A DNA stretch of 64,000 bases from Fictibacillus solisalsi (lineage in GTDB: Bacteria; Bacillota; Bacilli; Bacillales; Fictibacillaceae), in contig NZ_FNHW01000003.1 of NCBI RefSeq assembly GCF_900103485.1, forward strand, positions 1 through 64,000, in the 5' to 3' direction. Both the position numbers and the translations under genes were made by a program. A model generated the notes under the pieces. The model saw only the letters and a list, made by a program, of their open reading frames with translations, made no database searches and was not told the DNA's origin. Below are positions 33,980 to 42,233 of this stretch, one piece after another. How positions within the stretch are numbered: position 1 is the stretch's first letter; each line of letters opens with the position of its first letter.

Positions 33980-35398
33980 ATGTCTTGGGATGAGCAAAAT
34001 AAAGAGCTCGGAAATGCAATCGCCGAGATTACAGAAATCGCGGATGGATTTGGCCTCGACTTTTACCCGATGCGTTATGAAATCTGCCCAGCGGATATTA
34101 TTTATACATTTGGCGCGTACGGAATGCCGACTCGTTTTTCTCACTGGAGCTTCGGAAAGCAATTTCACAAAATGAAGCTGCAATATGATCTGGGTTTAAG
34201 CAAAATCTATGAACTGGTGATCAACTCTGATCCCTGCTATGCCTTTTTATTGGATACTAACTCATTAATCCAGAATAAGCTGATTATCGCCCACGTGCTG
34301 GCTCACTGCGACTTTTTCAAAAACAATGTCCGTTTTTCCAATACACGGCGGGATATGGTGGACAGTATGACGGCCACTGCGGAAAGGATTTCTCAGTATG
34401 AAATCATTCACGGAAAAAAAGAAGTTGAAGTCTTTCTCGACGCGGTGCTCGCCATTCAGGAACATATCGATCCGTCGATTGTGCGCAACCGGCTAAGCTA
34501 TAATTTGGAAGATGAAGAACAGGATGAGCCGGTGAGAAAAGAGACTCCCTATGATGATTTATGGAGCATTGACGAATCAAGAAGCAGACGAAATCAGCCA
34601 TCTCCAGTGAAAAAGAAGCATTTTCCTCCTCAGCCGGAGAAAGACATTCTGTTGTTTATTGAAGAATACAGCCGTGAGCTGGAAGACTGGCAGCGGGACA
34701 TTCTTTCCATGATGCGGGAAGAAATGCTCTACTTCTGGCCCCAACTAGAAACGAAAATCATGAACGAAGGCTGGGCGTCCTATTGGCACGCCAAAATTCT
34801 GCAGGAAATGGATCTGACCTCCCATGAAACTATTGAGTTTGCCAAACTGAATGCCGGAGTGGTCCAGCCGTCAAGAACCTCCATCAATCCGTATTACATG
34901 GGACTTCAGATTTTCAAAGATATTGAAGAACGGTATAACAACCCCGATGAAGAATTGCTTAGACAGGGGGTAAAGCCTGGATCGGGCCGTGAGAAAATGT
35001 TTGAAGTGCGGGAACTGGAATCCGACATGTCGTTTATCCGGAACTATTTAACAAAGGAACTGTGCCAGCGTGAGGATATGTATTTGTTCCAAAAACAGGG
35101 CCGGGACTATAAGATTGTGGACAAAGAATGGGAAGCCATACGCGATCAGCTTGTTGGCATGAGAGTGAACGGAGGATTTCCGTATCTGACGGTAAATGAT
35201 GGCGACTATTTGAAGAATGGGGAACTTTACATCAAGCATTCGTACGAGGACATTGAACTGGATGTGAAATACCTTGAAAAGGTCCTTCCTTACATCAATC
35301 AGTTATGGGGCCGGCCAGTGCACATGGAAACCAAAATTGAAGAAAAGCCTGTTCTATTTACCTATGACGGAAAGAGCATGCATAGAAAGTACCTCTAA
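33980..35398 (+). CDS. spoVR: Stage V sporulation protein R family protein
   Basis: 472-aa SpoVR-family protein, required for normal spore cortex formation in B. subtilis. Typical blocks: [15 protein letters not shown] near residue 30, [30 protein letters not shown] near 90 and [15 protein letters not shown] near 265. ATG at 33980 follows GAGGAGGGA; a frame starting at 33959 adds seven residues over that site and is rejected. Functionally tied to prkA and yhbH elsewhere in the window. Ends at a terminator. Confidence 0.94.
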   Translation: MSWDEQNKELGNAIAEITEIADGFGLDFYPMRYEICPADIIYTFGAYGMPTRFSHWSFGKQFHKMKLQYDLGLSKIYELVINSDPCYAFLLDTNSLIQNKLIIAHVLAHCDFFKNNVRFSNTRRDMVDSMTATAERISQYEIIHGKKEVEVFLDAVLAIQEHIDPSIVRNRLSYNLEDEEQDEPVRKETPYDDLWSIDESRSRRNQPSPVKKKHFPPQPEKDILLFIEEYSRELEDWQRDILSMMREEMLYFWPQLETKIMNEGWASYWHAKILQEMDLTSHETIEFAKLNAGVVQPSRTSINPYYMGLQIFKDIEERYNNPDEELLRQGVKPGSGREKMFEVRELESDMSFIRNYLTKELCQREDMYLFQKQGRDYKIVDKEWEAIRDQLVGMRVNGGFPYLTVNDGDYLKNGELYIKHSYEDIELDVKYLEKVLPYINQLWGRPVHMETKIEEKPVLFTYDGKSMHRKYL

Positions 35399-35408
35399 TC
35401 CCATTATA

Positions 35409-35440
35409 AAAGCATCACGTCGTCAAACGTGATGCTTTTT
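35409..35440 (+). terminator. Terminator after spoVR
   Basis: AGCATCACGT pairs with ACGTGATGCT around CGTCAA, followed by T5. Confidence 0.85.
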
Positions 35441-35472
35441 CTATGAAAAGAATGATGAGCAAAACATGCTCC

Positions 35473-35499
35473 TTGACAATATACCGGGCGGGGTATAAT
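35473..35499 (+). promoter_or_regulatory. cstR promoter with CstR-type operator 1
   Basis: TTGACA (35473-35478) and TATAAT (35494-35499) or TAATAT two bases on. The palindrome TATACC-GGGCGG-GGTATA (35480-35497) fills the spacer and overlaps the -10, so a CsoR/CstR-type repressor bound here would block transcription. Autoregulation of cstR is the likely outcome. Confidence 0.78.
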
Positions 35500-35532
35500 A
35501 TTTACATAAAGTCACATTAAAAAGATGATGTT

Positions 35533-35631
35533 GTGTTATATTCAGCATTTTTAGGTGCACTTGCGTTTGCTATTGTACCGGTGCATATTTATTCTAAATG
35601 TCCTTGTAAAAAAGAAAAGAAAGAGGTGTAA
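35533..35631 (+). CDS. 32-aa membrane peptide with CPC motif ahead of cstR
   Basis: GTG at 35533 opens 32 codons: a hydrophobic helix (LYSAFLGALAFAIVPVHIY), then SKCPCKKEKKEV. The stop lies seven bases before the cstR ATG, so the peptide's end overlaps the cstR ribosome site. It is the first reading frame behind the CstR-controlled promoter. The ribosome site is weak (AAAAAGATG). The membrane helix and paired Cys suggest a persulfide or metal-linked role, which is inference only. It may also simply couple translation to cstR. Confidence 0.45.
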   Translation: MLYSAFLGALAFAIVPVHIYSKCPCKKEKKEV

Positions 35632-35634
35632 AGC

Positions 35635-35895
35635 ATGGAATACGATAAAGGAGTAAAAAACCGTCTGAAACGGATTGAAGGCCAGATTAAAGGAGTGCTC
35701 TCCATGATGGAACAAGGCAAAGACTGCCGGGAGATCGTGACCCAGCTATCTGCGGCGAGAAATGCAATGGACCGTACAATGGGGGTTATTGTCAGTCAAA
35801 ACCTTGAGCAGTGTGTGAGGGAAAATGTTGAAAAAGGAGCTTCCACAGAGCATCTGGTAAAAGAAGCGGTAGAGTTATTAATCAAGAGCAGATAA
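35635..35895 (+). CDS. cstR: CstR-type persulfide-sensing repressor (CsoR family)
   Basis: 86-aa four-helix CsoR/DUF156 protein. It has Cys31 and Cys60, the two thiols with which CstR forms di- and trisulfide links on exposure to persulfides. The His of the copper site of true CsoR is replaced by Asn56 (NLEQC), which argues against copper sensing. Corresponds to B. subtilis YrkD. ATG at 35635 follows AAAGAGGTG. Gene context (rhodaneses, TusA, CstB, TauE) confirms the sulfur role. Four matching operators surround it. Confidence 0.92.
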   Translation: MEYDKGVKNRLKRIEGQIKGVLSMMEQGKDCREIVTQLSAARNAMDRTMGVIVSQNLEQCVRENVEKGASTEHLVKEAVELLIKSR

Positions 35896-35920
35896 AAAGT
35901 TCCGGTTGACGAACTTTTTA
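35894..35920 (+). terminator. Terminator after cstR, nested with the next promoter
   Basis: AAAAAGTTC pairs with GAACTTTTT. The loop contains TTGAC, the start of the -35 box of the following promoter, so termination and initiation signals share bases. Confidence 0.65.
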
Positions 35921-35950
35921 TTTGAGTTATAATATACCCGTACGGGTATA
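35906..35950 (+). promoter_or_regulatory. Second cst promoter with CstR operator 2
   Basis: TTGACG (35906-35911), 16-base spacer, TATAAT (35928-35933). An 18-base perfect palindrome, TATACCCGTACGGGTATA, covers 35933-35950 and overlaps the -10 edge and start site. Confidence 0.82.
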
Positions 35951-35969
35951 AGTGTATTTTATTTAAAAA

Positions 35970-35987
35970 TATACCCATAGGGGTAAA
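35970..35987 (+). promoter_or_regulatory. CstR-type operator 3
   Basis: TATACCC-ATAG-GGGTAAA, the same half-sites as operator 2 with one mismatch, 15 to 32 bases before the DsrE-like gene start. Confidence 0.7.
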
Positions 35988-36001
35988 AGGAGATGGGATT
36001 A

Positions 36002-36484
36002 TTGTCTGGAGCAAAAAAGAAAACAACGATTGTTTTATTTAGTGGCGATTATGATAAAGCCATGGCAGCTTACATTATCGCGAATGGGGCGGCAGCCTAT
36101 GATCATGAGGTAACAATCTTTCATACATTTTGGGGATTAAATGCTTTACGAAAGGATGAGCCGCTTTCCGTCAAAAAGGGATTTCTTGAAAAAATGTTCG
36201 CCAAAATGATGCCACGCCATGCTGATAAAATGGGCTTGTCAAAAATGAATTTTGCGGGAATGGGTCCCAAAATGATTAAACATGTGATTAAGAAGCACAA
36301 TGCCATGACATTACCTCAATTGATTGAAATGGCGAAAGAGCAGGAAGTGAATCTTATAGCCTGCACAATGACCATGGATTTACTGGGACTACAGCAAGAA
36401 GAGTTGATGGATGGCATCGATTATGCTGGTGTGGCAGCGTACTTGGGGGAAGCATCTGATGGCAGCGTGAACCTATTTATTTAA
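36002..36484 (+). CDS. DsrE/DsrF-like sulfur-handling protein (YrkE-like)
   Basis: 160-aa DsrE-family protein. The N-terminal TTIVLFSGDYDKAMAAYIIANGAAA segment and the LIACTMTMDLLGLQ segment with a conserved Cys (about residue 121) are typical of DsrE2-like proteins that carry sulfane sulfur between rhodaneses and TusA. TTG at 36002 is nine bases after AAAGGAG; the ATG at 35993 abuts that site. First gene of the cst operon proper, as yrkE in B. subtilis. Confidence 0.88.
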   Translation: MSGAKKKTTIVLFSGDYDKAMAAYIIANGAAAYDHEVTIFHTFWGLNALRKDEPLSVKKGFLEKMFAKMMPRHADKMGLSKMNFAGMGPKMIKHVIKKHNAMTLPQLIEMAKEQEVNLIACTMTMDLLGLQQEELMDGIDYAGVAAYLGEASDGSVNLFI

Positions 36485-36499
36485 AGGGGGGACTTGTAC

Positions 36500-36793
36500 A
36501 TGAAAGAAATAACAACAAAAGAAGTCGAAAGCCTGTTGAAGAAGGATAATATTCATGTCATTGATGTAAGGGAAACAGAAGACGTGAAGGCTGGAAAAAT
36601 TCCAGGCGCCTTAAATATTCCGTTAGGCTTGCTTGAATTCCGAATGCTCGAGCTGGATAAAGCGAAGGAGTATATTATGGTTTGCCGTTCAGGGGGAAGA
36701 AGCTTTAAAGCTTCCCAAATGCTCGAAAGTCATGGATTCAAGGTGATCAATATGGCAAGCGGCATGCATGCATGGAAAGGCCCGACAGAATAA
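36500..36793 (+). CDS. Rhodanese-domain sulfurtransferase
   Basis: 97-aa single-domain rhodanese. The catalytic loop CRSGGRS (Cys at about 65) is the six-residue active-site loop of thiosulfate or polysulfide-type rhodaneses. Preceding HVIDVRE and GALNIP segments complete the fold. ATG at 36500 follows AAAGGGGGG. Likely passes persulfide sulfur to TusA-type carriers encoded beside it. Confidence 0.92.
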   Translation: MKEITTKEVESLLKKDNIHVIDVRETEDVKAGKIPGALNIPLGLLEFRMLELDKAKEYIMVCRSGGRSFKASQMLESHGFKVINMASGMHAWKGPTE

Positions 36794-36809
36794 TTTTTTT
36801 AGAAATAAA

Positions 36810-36827
36810 TATACCCCATAGGGTAAT
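36810..36827 (+). promoter_or_regulatory. CstR-type operator 4
   Basis: TATACCCCATAGGGTAAT, again the CstR palindrome with one mismatched end, inside the operon just before the TusA-rhodanese gene. No strong promoter boxes were seen next to it, so it may mark an internal promoter or modulate read-through. Confidence 0.68.
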
Positions 36828-36842
36828 TTGGGAGGAATGACA

Positions 36843-37415
36843 ATGATTAAATCGAATGCAATGCTGGACGCCAAGGGGCTCACCTGTCCGATGCCAATCG
36901 TTAAAACAAAAAAGGCGATCAATGAACTGGGGGCTGGTGAGATCATTGAAGTACAGGCCACGGATAAGGGATCGATGGCTGACATGAAGGCATGGGCAAC
37001 GAGCAGTGGTCACCACTATTTAGGAACTATTGAGGAAAACGGGGTTTTGAAACACTATATCCGCAAAGCAACAGCAGAAGAGGAAAAAGCCGAAAAGCAT
37101 CACCCACATGTAATTTCTAATGAAGAGCTTTTAGATTCCGTAGCTCGACAAGAACATTTCGTACTTCTGGATGTCAGAGAATCTGCAGAATATGCTTTCG
37201 GTCATATACCTGGTGCCGTATCATTGCCACTCGGGGAATTAAACGATCGTTTAAATGAACTAAAGCGAGATTCAAGTGTGTATGTTCTGTGCCGGACAGG
37301 AACCAGAAGCGATCTTGCTGCACAAAAACTGACAGAAGCCGGATTCAAGAACGTGATTAATGTTGTACCAGGCATGAGTAAATGGCAGGGACCTATAACC
37401 AAATTGGAGGGATAA
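36843..37415 (+). CDS. TusA-rhodanese fusion sulfurtransferase (YrkF-like)
   Basis: 190-aa two-domain protein. Residues 1-75 are TusA-like with the Cys-Pro motif LTCPMPIVKTKKA (Cys at about 15). Residues about 95-188 are a rhodanese with CRTGTRS (Cys at about 155). Fusion lets sulfur pass from rhodanese to TusA within one chain. ATG at 36843 follows GGGAGGAATGAC. Homologous in layout to B. subtilis YrkF. Confidence 0.92.
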   Translation: MIKSNAMLDAKGLTCPMPIVKTKKAINELGAGEIIEVQATDKGSMADMKAWATSSGHHYLGTIEENGVLKHYIRKATAEEEKAEKHHPHVISNEELLDSVARQEHFVLLDVRESAEYAFGHIPGAVSLPLGELNDRLNELKRDSSVYVLCRTGTRSDLAAQKLTEAGFKNVINVVPGMSKWQGPITKLEG

Positions 37416-37418
37416 GGA

Positions 37419-38546
37419 ATGGCGATTCAAAAATTAACGGCAGCACAGGTGGCAAGCCTTATCATCAGAAAAAGCAACCTATTTATTTTTGATGTGAGAA
37501 ATGAAGATGCTTTTCAAAATTGGAAAATTGAAGGGGAAGCGATCCACTACTTGAACATTCCCTATTTTGAACTGTTGGAGGGAGTAGACGGTATTTTGGA
37601 TCAGCTGCCAAAGGATACAGAGATTTTGGTCGTTTGTGCCAAAGAAGGATCATCGGTCATGGTGGCAGAAATGCTGTCAGAAAAAGGGCTGGATGTGTTC
37701 TATCTTGAAGGAGGCATGAAAGCATGGAGCGAATATCTAAGGCCGGTGAAGATTGGCGGACTGAAAAGCGGAGGTTCGATCTACCAGTTTGTTCGAATTG
37801 GAAAAGGCTGCTTGTCTTACATGATTGAATCAAATGGGGAGGCGATGATCGTGGATCCTGCAAGAATGACCGAGCCCTATGAATCGTTTGCGAAGGAGAA
37901 AGGGATAACCATAAAATACGCCGTGGATACCCACCTGCATGCCGACCATATTTCTGGAGGACGATTGCTTGCAGAAAAAACAGGAAGCACGTACTATCTC
38001 CCGCCGAAGGATGCCGACGAAGTAACTTTTCCCTACACTCCCCTGGATGAGGGCGAAACCATTACGGTTGGCCGCACGTCCGTTTCTGTGGAGCCCATCC
38101 ATTCTCCGGGACATACCGCTGGGAGCACCACGCTTCTGATTGACAAGACGTATTTATTAACCGGGGATATCTTGTTTGTAGAATCCATTGGCCGTCCAGA
38201 CTTGGCAGGAAAAGCAGAAGATTGGGTTGGAGACTTAAGGAACACACTGTATCATAGCTATAGGGAGCTTTCAGATGATCTTACTGTCCTGCCCGCTCAC
38301 TATTCTAACATCTCAGAGCTTGGAAACCAGGGAGAGGTTAAGGCAGTACTTGGAGATCTGTTTGAAAAGAACGAAGGTCTTCATCTCGATGAAACGGAAT
38401 TCAGAACGGCGGTTACTGAGAATCTGCCTCCGCAACCAAATGCCTATCAGGAAATCCGCAAGACTAACATGGGAAAATTAATCCCGGACAAAGAGACACA
38501 GCAGGAGATGGAAATCGGTCCGAACCGATGCGCCATTAATGACTAA
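37419..38546 (+). CDS. cstB: CstB-like persulfide dioxygenase/rhodanese (YrkH-like)
   Basis: 375-aa protein joining an N-terminal rhodanese-like domain (about 1-105, Cys in VVCAKEGSS) to an ETHE1-type metallo-beta-lactamase domain ([11 protein letters not shown] near 171 as mononuclear iron site, then [26 protein letters not shown] and a late AHY). CstB oxidises persulfides to thiosulfate with O2. In S. aureus CstB a further rhodanese lies at the C-terminus; here the C-terminal 60 residues are a TusA-like tail without a second full rhodanese, as in YrkH. Follows the TusA-rhodanese gene by three bases. Confidence 0.88.
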   Translation: MAIQKLTAAQVASLIIRKSNLFIFDVRNEDAFQNWKIEGEAIHYLNIPYFELLEGVDGILDQLPKDTEILVVCAKEGSSVMVAEMLSEKGLDVFYLEGGMKAWSEYLRPVKIGGLKSGGSIYQFVRIGKGCLSYMIESNGEAMIVDPARMTEPYESFAKEKGITIKYAVDTHLHADHISGGRLLAEKTGSTYYLPPKDADEVTFPYTPLDEGETITVGRTSVSVEPIHSPGHTAGSTTLLIDKTYLLTGDILFVESIGRPDLAGKAEDWVGDLRNTLYHSYRELSDDLTVLPAHYSNISELGNQGEVKAVLGDLFEKNEGLHLDETEFRTAVTENLPPQPNAYQEIRKTNMGKLIPDKETQQEMEIGPNRCAIND

Positions 38547-38562
38547 AAGGGAGGAAATTAAT

Positions 38563-38790
38563 ATGACATCTGATCAATTACTTGATGCAAAGGGACTTGC
38601 TTGTCCGATGCCCATCGTACGTACAAAAAAAGCAATGGATGCACTGGAATCCGGACAGGTGCTGGAGGTTCACGCGACGGATAAAGGGGCAAAGAGTGAC
38701 CTTTCTGCCTGGGCGAAAGCAGGTGGACATGCGCTCCTGGAAATGAACGAAGACAACGGAGTATTTGTATTCTTTATTCAAAAGAAATAA
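38563..38790 (+). CDS. TusA-family sulfur carrier (YrkI-like)
   Basis: 75-aa TusA-like protein with LACPMPIVRTKKAMD (Cys at about 14 followed by Pro). It closely resembles the TusA domain of the fusion gene at 36843, pointing to a duplication. ATG at 38563 follows GGGAGGAAATT. Sulfur carrier within the cst operon. Confidence 0.92.
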   Translation: MTSDQLLDAKGLACPMPIVRTKKAMDALESGQVLEVHATDKGAKSDLSAWAKAGGHALLEMNEDNGVFVFFIQKK

Positions 38791-38814
38791 TTGAGGGGAA
38801 CATGGGGTGAATTT

Positions 38815-39603
38815 ATGGCAATGGACGTAGGTTATCTCTTTACCATATTTGTGATTGGTTTTATTGGCTCTTTTATATCAGGTTTGCTTGGCATAGGAGG
38901 AGCGATTGTTAATTACCCCATTCTTCTGTATGTTCCTCCATTACTCGGGTATGCAGGCTTTGGTGCTCATTATGTTTCAGGAATTGTGGCGGTACAAGTA
39001 TTCTTTTCCACGCTTGCCGGACTTATGGCATACAGAAAAGGGGGCTTTATTCATATGAAGCTTCTCATGATCATGGGATTAAGCTCCTTAACAGGCAGTT
39101 TCATTGGGGGATTTGGCTCTCATCTTTTAACGGAAAAAGCCATTAATATTATTTATGGTCTGCTGGCGGTTATTGCTGCCGTTCTTATGCTTTTTCCAAA
39201 AAAAGAAGCAATGGATGATATCAGGTCCGAACTGGTATTTAACAAAAAATTAGCAGGAATTCTCGCGCTGACCGTTGGAGTATTTGCTGGAATTGTAGGA
39301 GCAGGGGGAGCGTTTATTCTGGTGCCGATTATGCTGGTCGTGCTGAAGCTTCCAACACGGGTGACCATCGCGACCTCACTGGGAATCACATTTCTTTCGT
39401 CCATCGGTTCCTTGATTGGCAAAGCAGCAACAGGACAGATTTTGTATCATCCCGCCGTTCTTATGCTGATCGTCAGTCTGATCGCAGCACCTCTCGGTGT
39501 AAAAGTTGGAAAGAAGATCAACACAAAAGTGCTTCAGGCCGTTTTGGCCATCTTGATAGCCGGAACGGCGGTCAAAATATGGTTGGATATTTTTATTCAT
39601 TAG
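38815..39603 (+). CDS. TauE/SafE-family membrane exporter (YrkJ-like)
   Basis: 262-aa integral membrane protein of the TauE/SafE/YfcA family with two repeats (SGLLGIGGAIVNYPILL and AGIVGAGGAFILVPIML). In cst operons it is thought to move sulfite, thiosulfate or another small sulfur anion out of the cell. ATG at 38815 is preceded by GGGGTGA. Last gene of the operon; a terminator follows. No sulfide:quinone oxidoreductase gene lies nearby. Confidence 0.9.
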   Translation: MAMDVGYLFTIFVIGFIGSFISGLLGIGGAIVNYPILLYVPPLLGYAGFGAHYVSGIVAVQVFFSTLAGLMAYRKGGFIHMKLLMIMGLSSLTGSFIGGFGSHLLTEKAINIIYGLLAVIAAVLMLFPKKEAMDDIRSELVFNKKLAGILALTVGVFAGIVGAGGAFILVPIMLVVLKLPTRVTIATSLGITFLSSIGSLIGKAATGQILYHPAVLMLIVSLIAAPLGVKVGKKINTKVLQAVLAILIAGTAVKIWLDIFIH

Positions 39604-39637
39604 AAGGAAAGCCGCTTAACAAGCTGCTTTCCTTTTG
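39603..39637 (+). terminator. Terminator of the cst operon
   Basis: AAGGAAAGC pairs with GCTTTCCTT around CGCTTAACAAGCT, followed by TTTG. Confidence 0.75.
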
Positions 39638-39747
39638 CAATATACTTACTTTTTGTTTGCAAGTGGTGTATAATCAAGGATAATCCGGAAATAAGCACGC
39701 AGACTAGTGTTAAACGCGTAACAATAAACAAAAGGGGATTCATCAAG

Positions 39748-40506
39748 ATGGAACAATCAATTCTTAAATCCGATGTTATTTTATTGTTAAAAAATAAAAT
39801 TCAATTGATTAAAACATCCGAAAACGGAGGCATTTACCTTGTTGGTCCAATTCGCCTTCCGGTTAATCTATATGGAGAGACCGTAGTTTTTCAGTGGTAT
39901 TGCTGGCTCGAACGGGAGCAGGTCACAGAGAATATCGATGAAATTATTCGAAAACTATCTTCCGCAAACCTTGCTGAATATCAACAGTCAAGCGTGCTCG
40001 TCTATGGCGACTTCAAAAACAACGAAGATGCGCTCATTCGCATGCATTCCATTTGCCATACGGGGGACATCTTCGGAAGCAAGCGCTGCGACTGCGGTTT
40101 TCAGCTGAAAAAATCGATGCAGATGATCAAAAACCATGGAACAGGCGCACTTTTTTACCTGGCCAATCATGAAGGACGCGGAATCGGCCTATTTTCAAAA
40201 GCCATGGCATATGTGCTTCAGGAAAGTGGTTATGATACAGTAGAAGCAAATCTGAACCTTGGGTTTGTGGATGATTCACGGAATTATGAGGATGCCATCT
40301 CGGTATTAAAAACACTTCGGACTAAACCAGTGACCTTGATTACGAACAATCCAAAAAAGCTGGATGCATTAAAAAAATCCGGCATGCTGCTTTCTGGACG
40401 GACACCGTTGTGGGGAGATGAGTCAGAGTATAATGCCAACTACTTGAAGACGAAAGTTTCCCGTTCAGGCCACTTAAAAGAGGAGGAAAGCTGCCCAAAT
40501 GACTGA
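39748..40506 (+). CDS. ribA: Stand-alone GTP cyclohydrolase II (RibA paralogue)
   Basis: 252-aa GTP cyclohydrolase II making 2,5-diamino-6-ribosylamino-pyrimidinone phosphate from GTP. Zinc cysteines are present in HSICHTGDIFGSKRCDCG (three Cys, about 108-125); catalytic regions HEGRGIGLFSKAMAYVLQ and DTVEANLNLGFVDDSRNY are intact. It differs from the RibBA domain at 59121 by SIC for SEC and NHEGRG for RQEGRG. A 75-residue N-terminal extension replaces the RibB domain. Its stop overlaps ribD. No FMN riboswitch is seen in the 140-base upstream gap; a TATAAT box lies at 39669-39674. Confidence 0.88.
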   Translation: MEQSILKSDVILLLKNKIQLIKTSENGGIYLVGPIRLPVNLYGETVVFQWYCWLEREQVTENIDEIIRKLSSANLAEYQQSSVLVYGDFKNNEDALIRMHSICHTGDIFGSKRCDCGFQLKKSMQMIKNHGTGALFYLANHEGRGIGLFSKAMAYVLQESGYDTVEANLNLGFVDDSRNYEDAISVLKTLRTKPVTLITNNPKKLDALKKSGMLLSGRTPLWGDESEYNANYLKTKVSRSGHLKEEESCPND

Positions 40507-41593
40507 TCATACCTTCTATATGAAATTGGCGCTTGAAAACGCCCGAGCCATGAAAGGCCAGACCGATCCAAACCCCATGGTCGGTTCTGTTATTGTCAAC
40601 GAGAACCGAATTGTGGGAATCGGCTCCCATTTAAAGCCTGGGGAGCCTCATGCTGAAATCCATGCGATTAGAATGGCGGGAGAAAAAGCAAAAGGGGGAA
40701 CGATTTATGTGACCCTAGAACCTTGTTCCCATTATGGAAGAACGGGACCCTGTGCCCAAGCCATTGTGAAAGCTGGATTAAGCAAGGCTGTGATTGCAAG
40801 TCTGGATCCCAATCCCCTCGTATCTGGAAGGGGAGTCGCGATTCTAAAGGAAGCTGGTATCGAAGTCATCACCGGAATCATGGAGAAGGAATCGCAACAA
40901 ATGAATGAAGTATTCAATAAATTTATTGTGCGAAAGCTCCCTTTTGTCACGATGAAATCCGCCGCAACGCTTGATGGGAAAATCGCCACGGCAACGCATG
41001 ACAGCAAATGGATTACCGGAGAGGCAGCCAGAAAGGATGTTCACCAGATCCGAAATGAAAACATGGCCATCCTTGTAGGTGTTAACACCGTGATTAAGGA
41101 TGATCCAGAGCTGACCGCGCGTATACCAAACGGCCGCAACCCTGTCAGGGTTATACTTGATTCCACCCTGCGAATCCCTGTCTCATCCAAAGTTGTGCAG
41201 GACAAAAAAGCAGAAACCTGGATCTTTACGACAGAACGGGCTGGAGGGGAGAAGCGCCAAGAGCTGGAAAGTCATGGCGTCTCCATATTTTCGACTAAAA
41301 GCCGGGATGGTCGGGTGAATCCCGCAGAGGTCTTACATTTTCTTGGAGAACAGCAAATCTCGTCTGTGATGATTGAAGGAGGCGGAGCCGTAAATGCTTC
41401 TTTCCTTGAACAGAAGCTTATCGACAAATTCGTGGTCTATATGGCTCCCAAACTTCTGGGCGGAAGCCTGTCACCAACGTTTCTTGAAGGTGAGGGTGCT
41501 GACCGGATGAGTGGAGCAGTGGATCTTCGTGAGATGACAGTGGAACAAGTCGGGGAGGATTTTAAGTTTACAGGATACCCTGTATATAAGTAA
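40499..41593 (+). CDS. ribD: Riboflavin biosynthesis deaminase/reductase RibD
   Basis: 364-aa bifunctional enzyme: N-terminal deaminase domain with zinc motif HAEIHAI (about 50-56) and PCSHYGRTGPC (about 79-89), and C-terminal NADPH reductase domain (from about 147: VTMKSAATLDGKIAT, later VMIEGGGAVNASFL). It carries out the second and third steps of riboflavin synthesis. It is the only ribD in the window and is missing from the ribE-ribBA-ribH operon at 58454. It overlaps the stand-alone ribA by eight bases, with GAGGAGG upstream. Confidence 0.93.
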   Translation: MTDHTFYMKLALENARAMKGQTDPNPMVGSVIVNENRIVGIGSHLKPGEPHAEIHAIRMAGEKAKGGTIYVTLEPCSHYGRTGPCAQAIVKAGLSKAVIASLDPNPLVSGRGVAILKEAGIEVITGIMEKESQQMNEVFNKFIVRKLPFVTMKSAATLDGKIATATHDSKWITGEAARKDVHQIRNENMAILVGVNTVIKDDPELTARIPNGRNPVRVILDSTLRIPVSSKVVQDKKAETWIFTTERAGGEKRQELESHGVSIFSTKSRDGRVNPAEVLHFLGEQQISSVMIEGGGAVNASFLEQKLIDKFVVYMAPKLLGGSLSPTFLEGEGADRMSGAVDLREMTVEQVGEDFKFTGYPVYK

Positions 41594-41606
41594 CAGAAGG
41601 AGAACA

Positions 41607-42176
41607 ATGATGAAATTCGGTTTTGATATTGATGATACGTTGATTAATTTGAGAGGCTATGCCTTTACGATCTATAATAAAAAGCTAAACAAAAATCTCG
41701 CGATGGATATTTTCGAAGCATTGAAAACGGTAGAAATCCATGAACCGTTCGGCCTGACGAATGCAGAGGGAAAACAGATGTGGAACACTTTGCGTGAAGA
41801 AATCTATTTTTCTGATTGTCCAGCATACCCTGAAGCGGTTGAAACCTTACAGGAGCTGAAAGAACAAGGTCATGAAATATATTACATAACCGCTCGTCCG
41901 GGAGAACATGCTGAACGGACGATGAATTGGATGAAGGAGCGGGGATTTCCTGTTGATGACGATAAATTTTATTGCGGCATGAAGGATCATGAAAAAGTAA
42001 AAATCATTGAAGAGCTTGGCCTTGATTTTTATTTTGATGATAAACCAGGGGTGCTCGCTACCCTCTCATCAGACTACTTAAGAGTTGTGGTCAGGGACCA
42101 GTCGTACAACCGGCATTTACAAGGGGAACGTCTCTCACATTGGAAAGAGATGAAGACGTTTCTATCTTCAGAATAA
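41607..42176 (+). CDS. HAD-family 5'(3')-nucleotidase-like phosphatase
   Basis: 189-aa HAD hydrolase with motif I FDIDDTLI (nucleophile Asp7, acid Asp9), motif II ITARP near residue 92 and motif III/IV FYFDDKP near 149. It resembles the 5'-nucleotidase C-type (NT5C, B. subtilis YqfW-like) group. ATG at 41607 or 41610 after AGAAGGAGAA. It follows ribD by 13 bases, so it is probably co-transcribed; dephosphorylation of the RibD product is an attractive role, because that step is done by HAD phosphatases in B. subtilis. Confidence 0.82.
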   Translation: MMKFGFDIDDTLINLRGYAFTIYNKKLNKNLAMDIFEALKTVEIHEPFGLTNAEGKQMWNTLREEIYFSDCPAYPEAVETLQELKEQGHEIYYITARPGEHAERTMNWMKERGFPVDDDKFYCGMKDHEKVKIIEELGLDFYFDDKPGVLATLSSDYLRVVVRDQSYNRHLQGERLSHWKEMKTFLSSE

Positions 42177-42189
42177 CAAAAATTACTGC

Positions 42190-42219
42190 AAAGCCTCTGT
42201 ATTTCAGGGGCTTTTTTTA
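42190..42219 (+). terminator. Terminator of the ribA-ribD-HAD cassette
   Basis: AAAGCCTCTG pairs with CAGGGGCTTT (G-T pairs) around TATTT, followed by T7. Confidence 0.8.
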
Positions 42220-42233
42220 TTTTTCAAGAAACA

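Noticed and set aside
39669-39674. TATAAT before the stand-alone ribA with no matching -35
   Set aside because: No hexamer resembling TTGACA lies 16-18 bases upstream, so I did not list a promoter as a separate feature.
39604-39747. Possible FMN riboswitch upstream of the ribA-ribD cassette
   Set aside because: None of the conserved RFN segments occurs in this gap, unlike the clear element at 58136.
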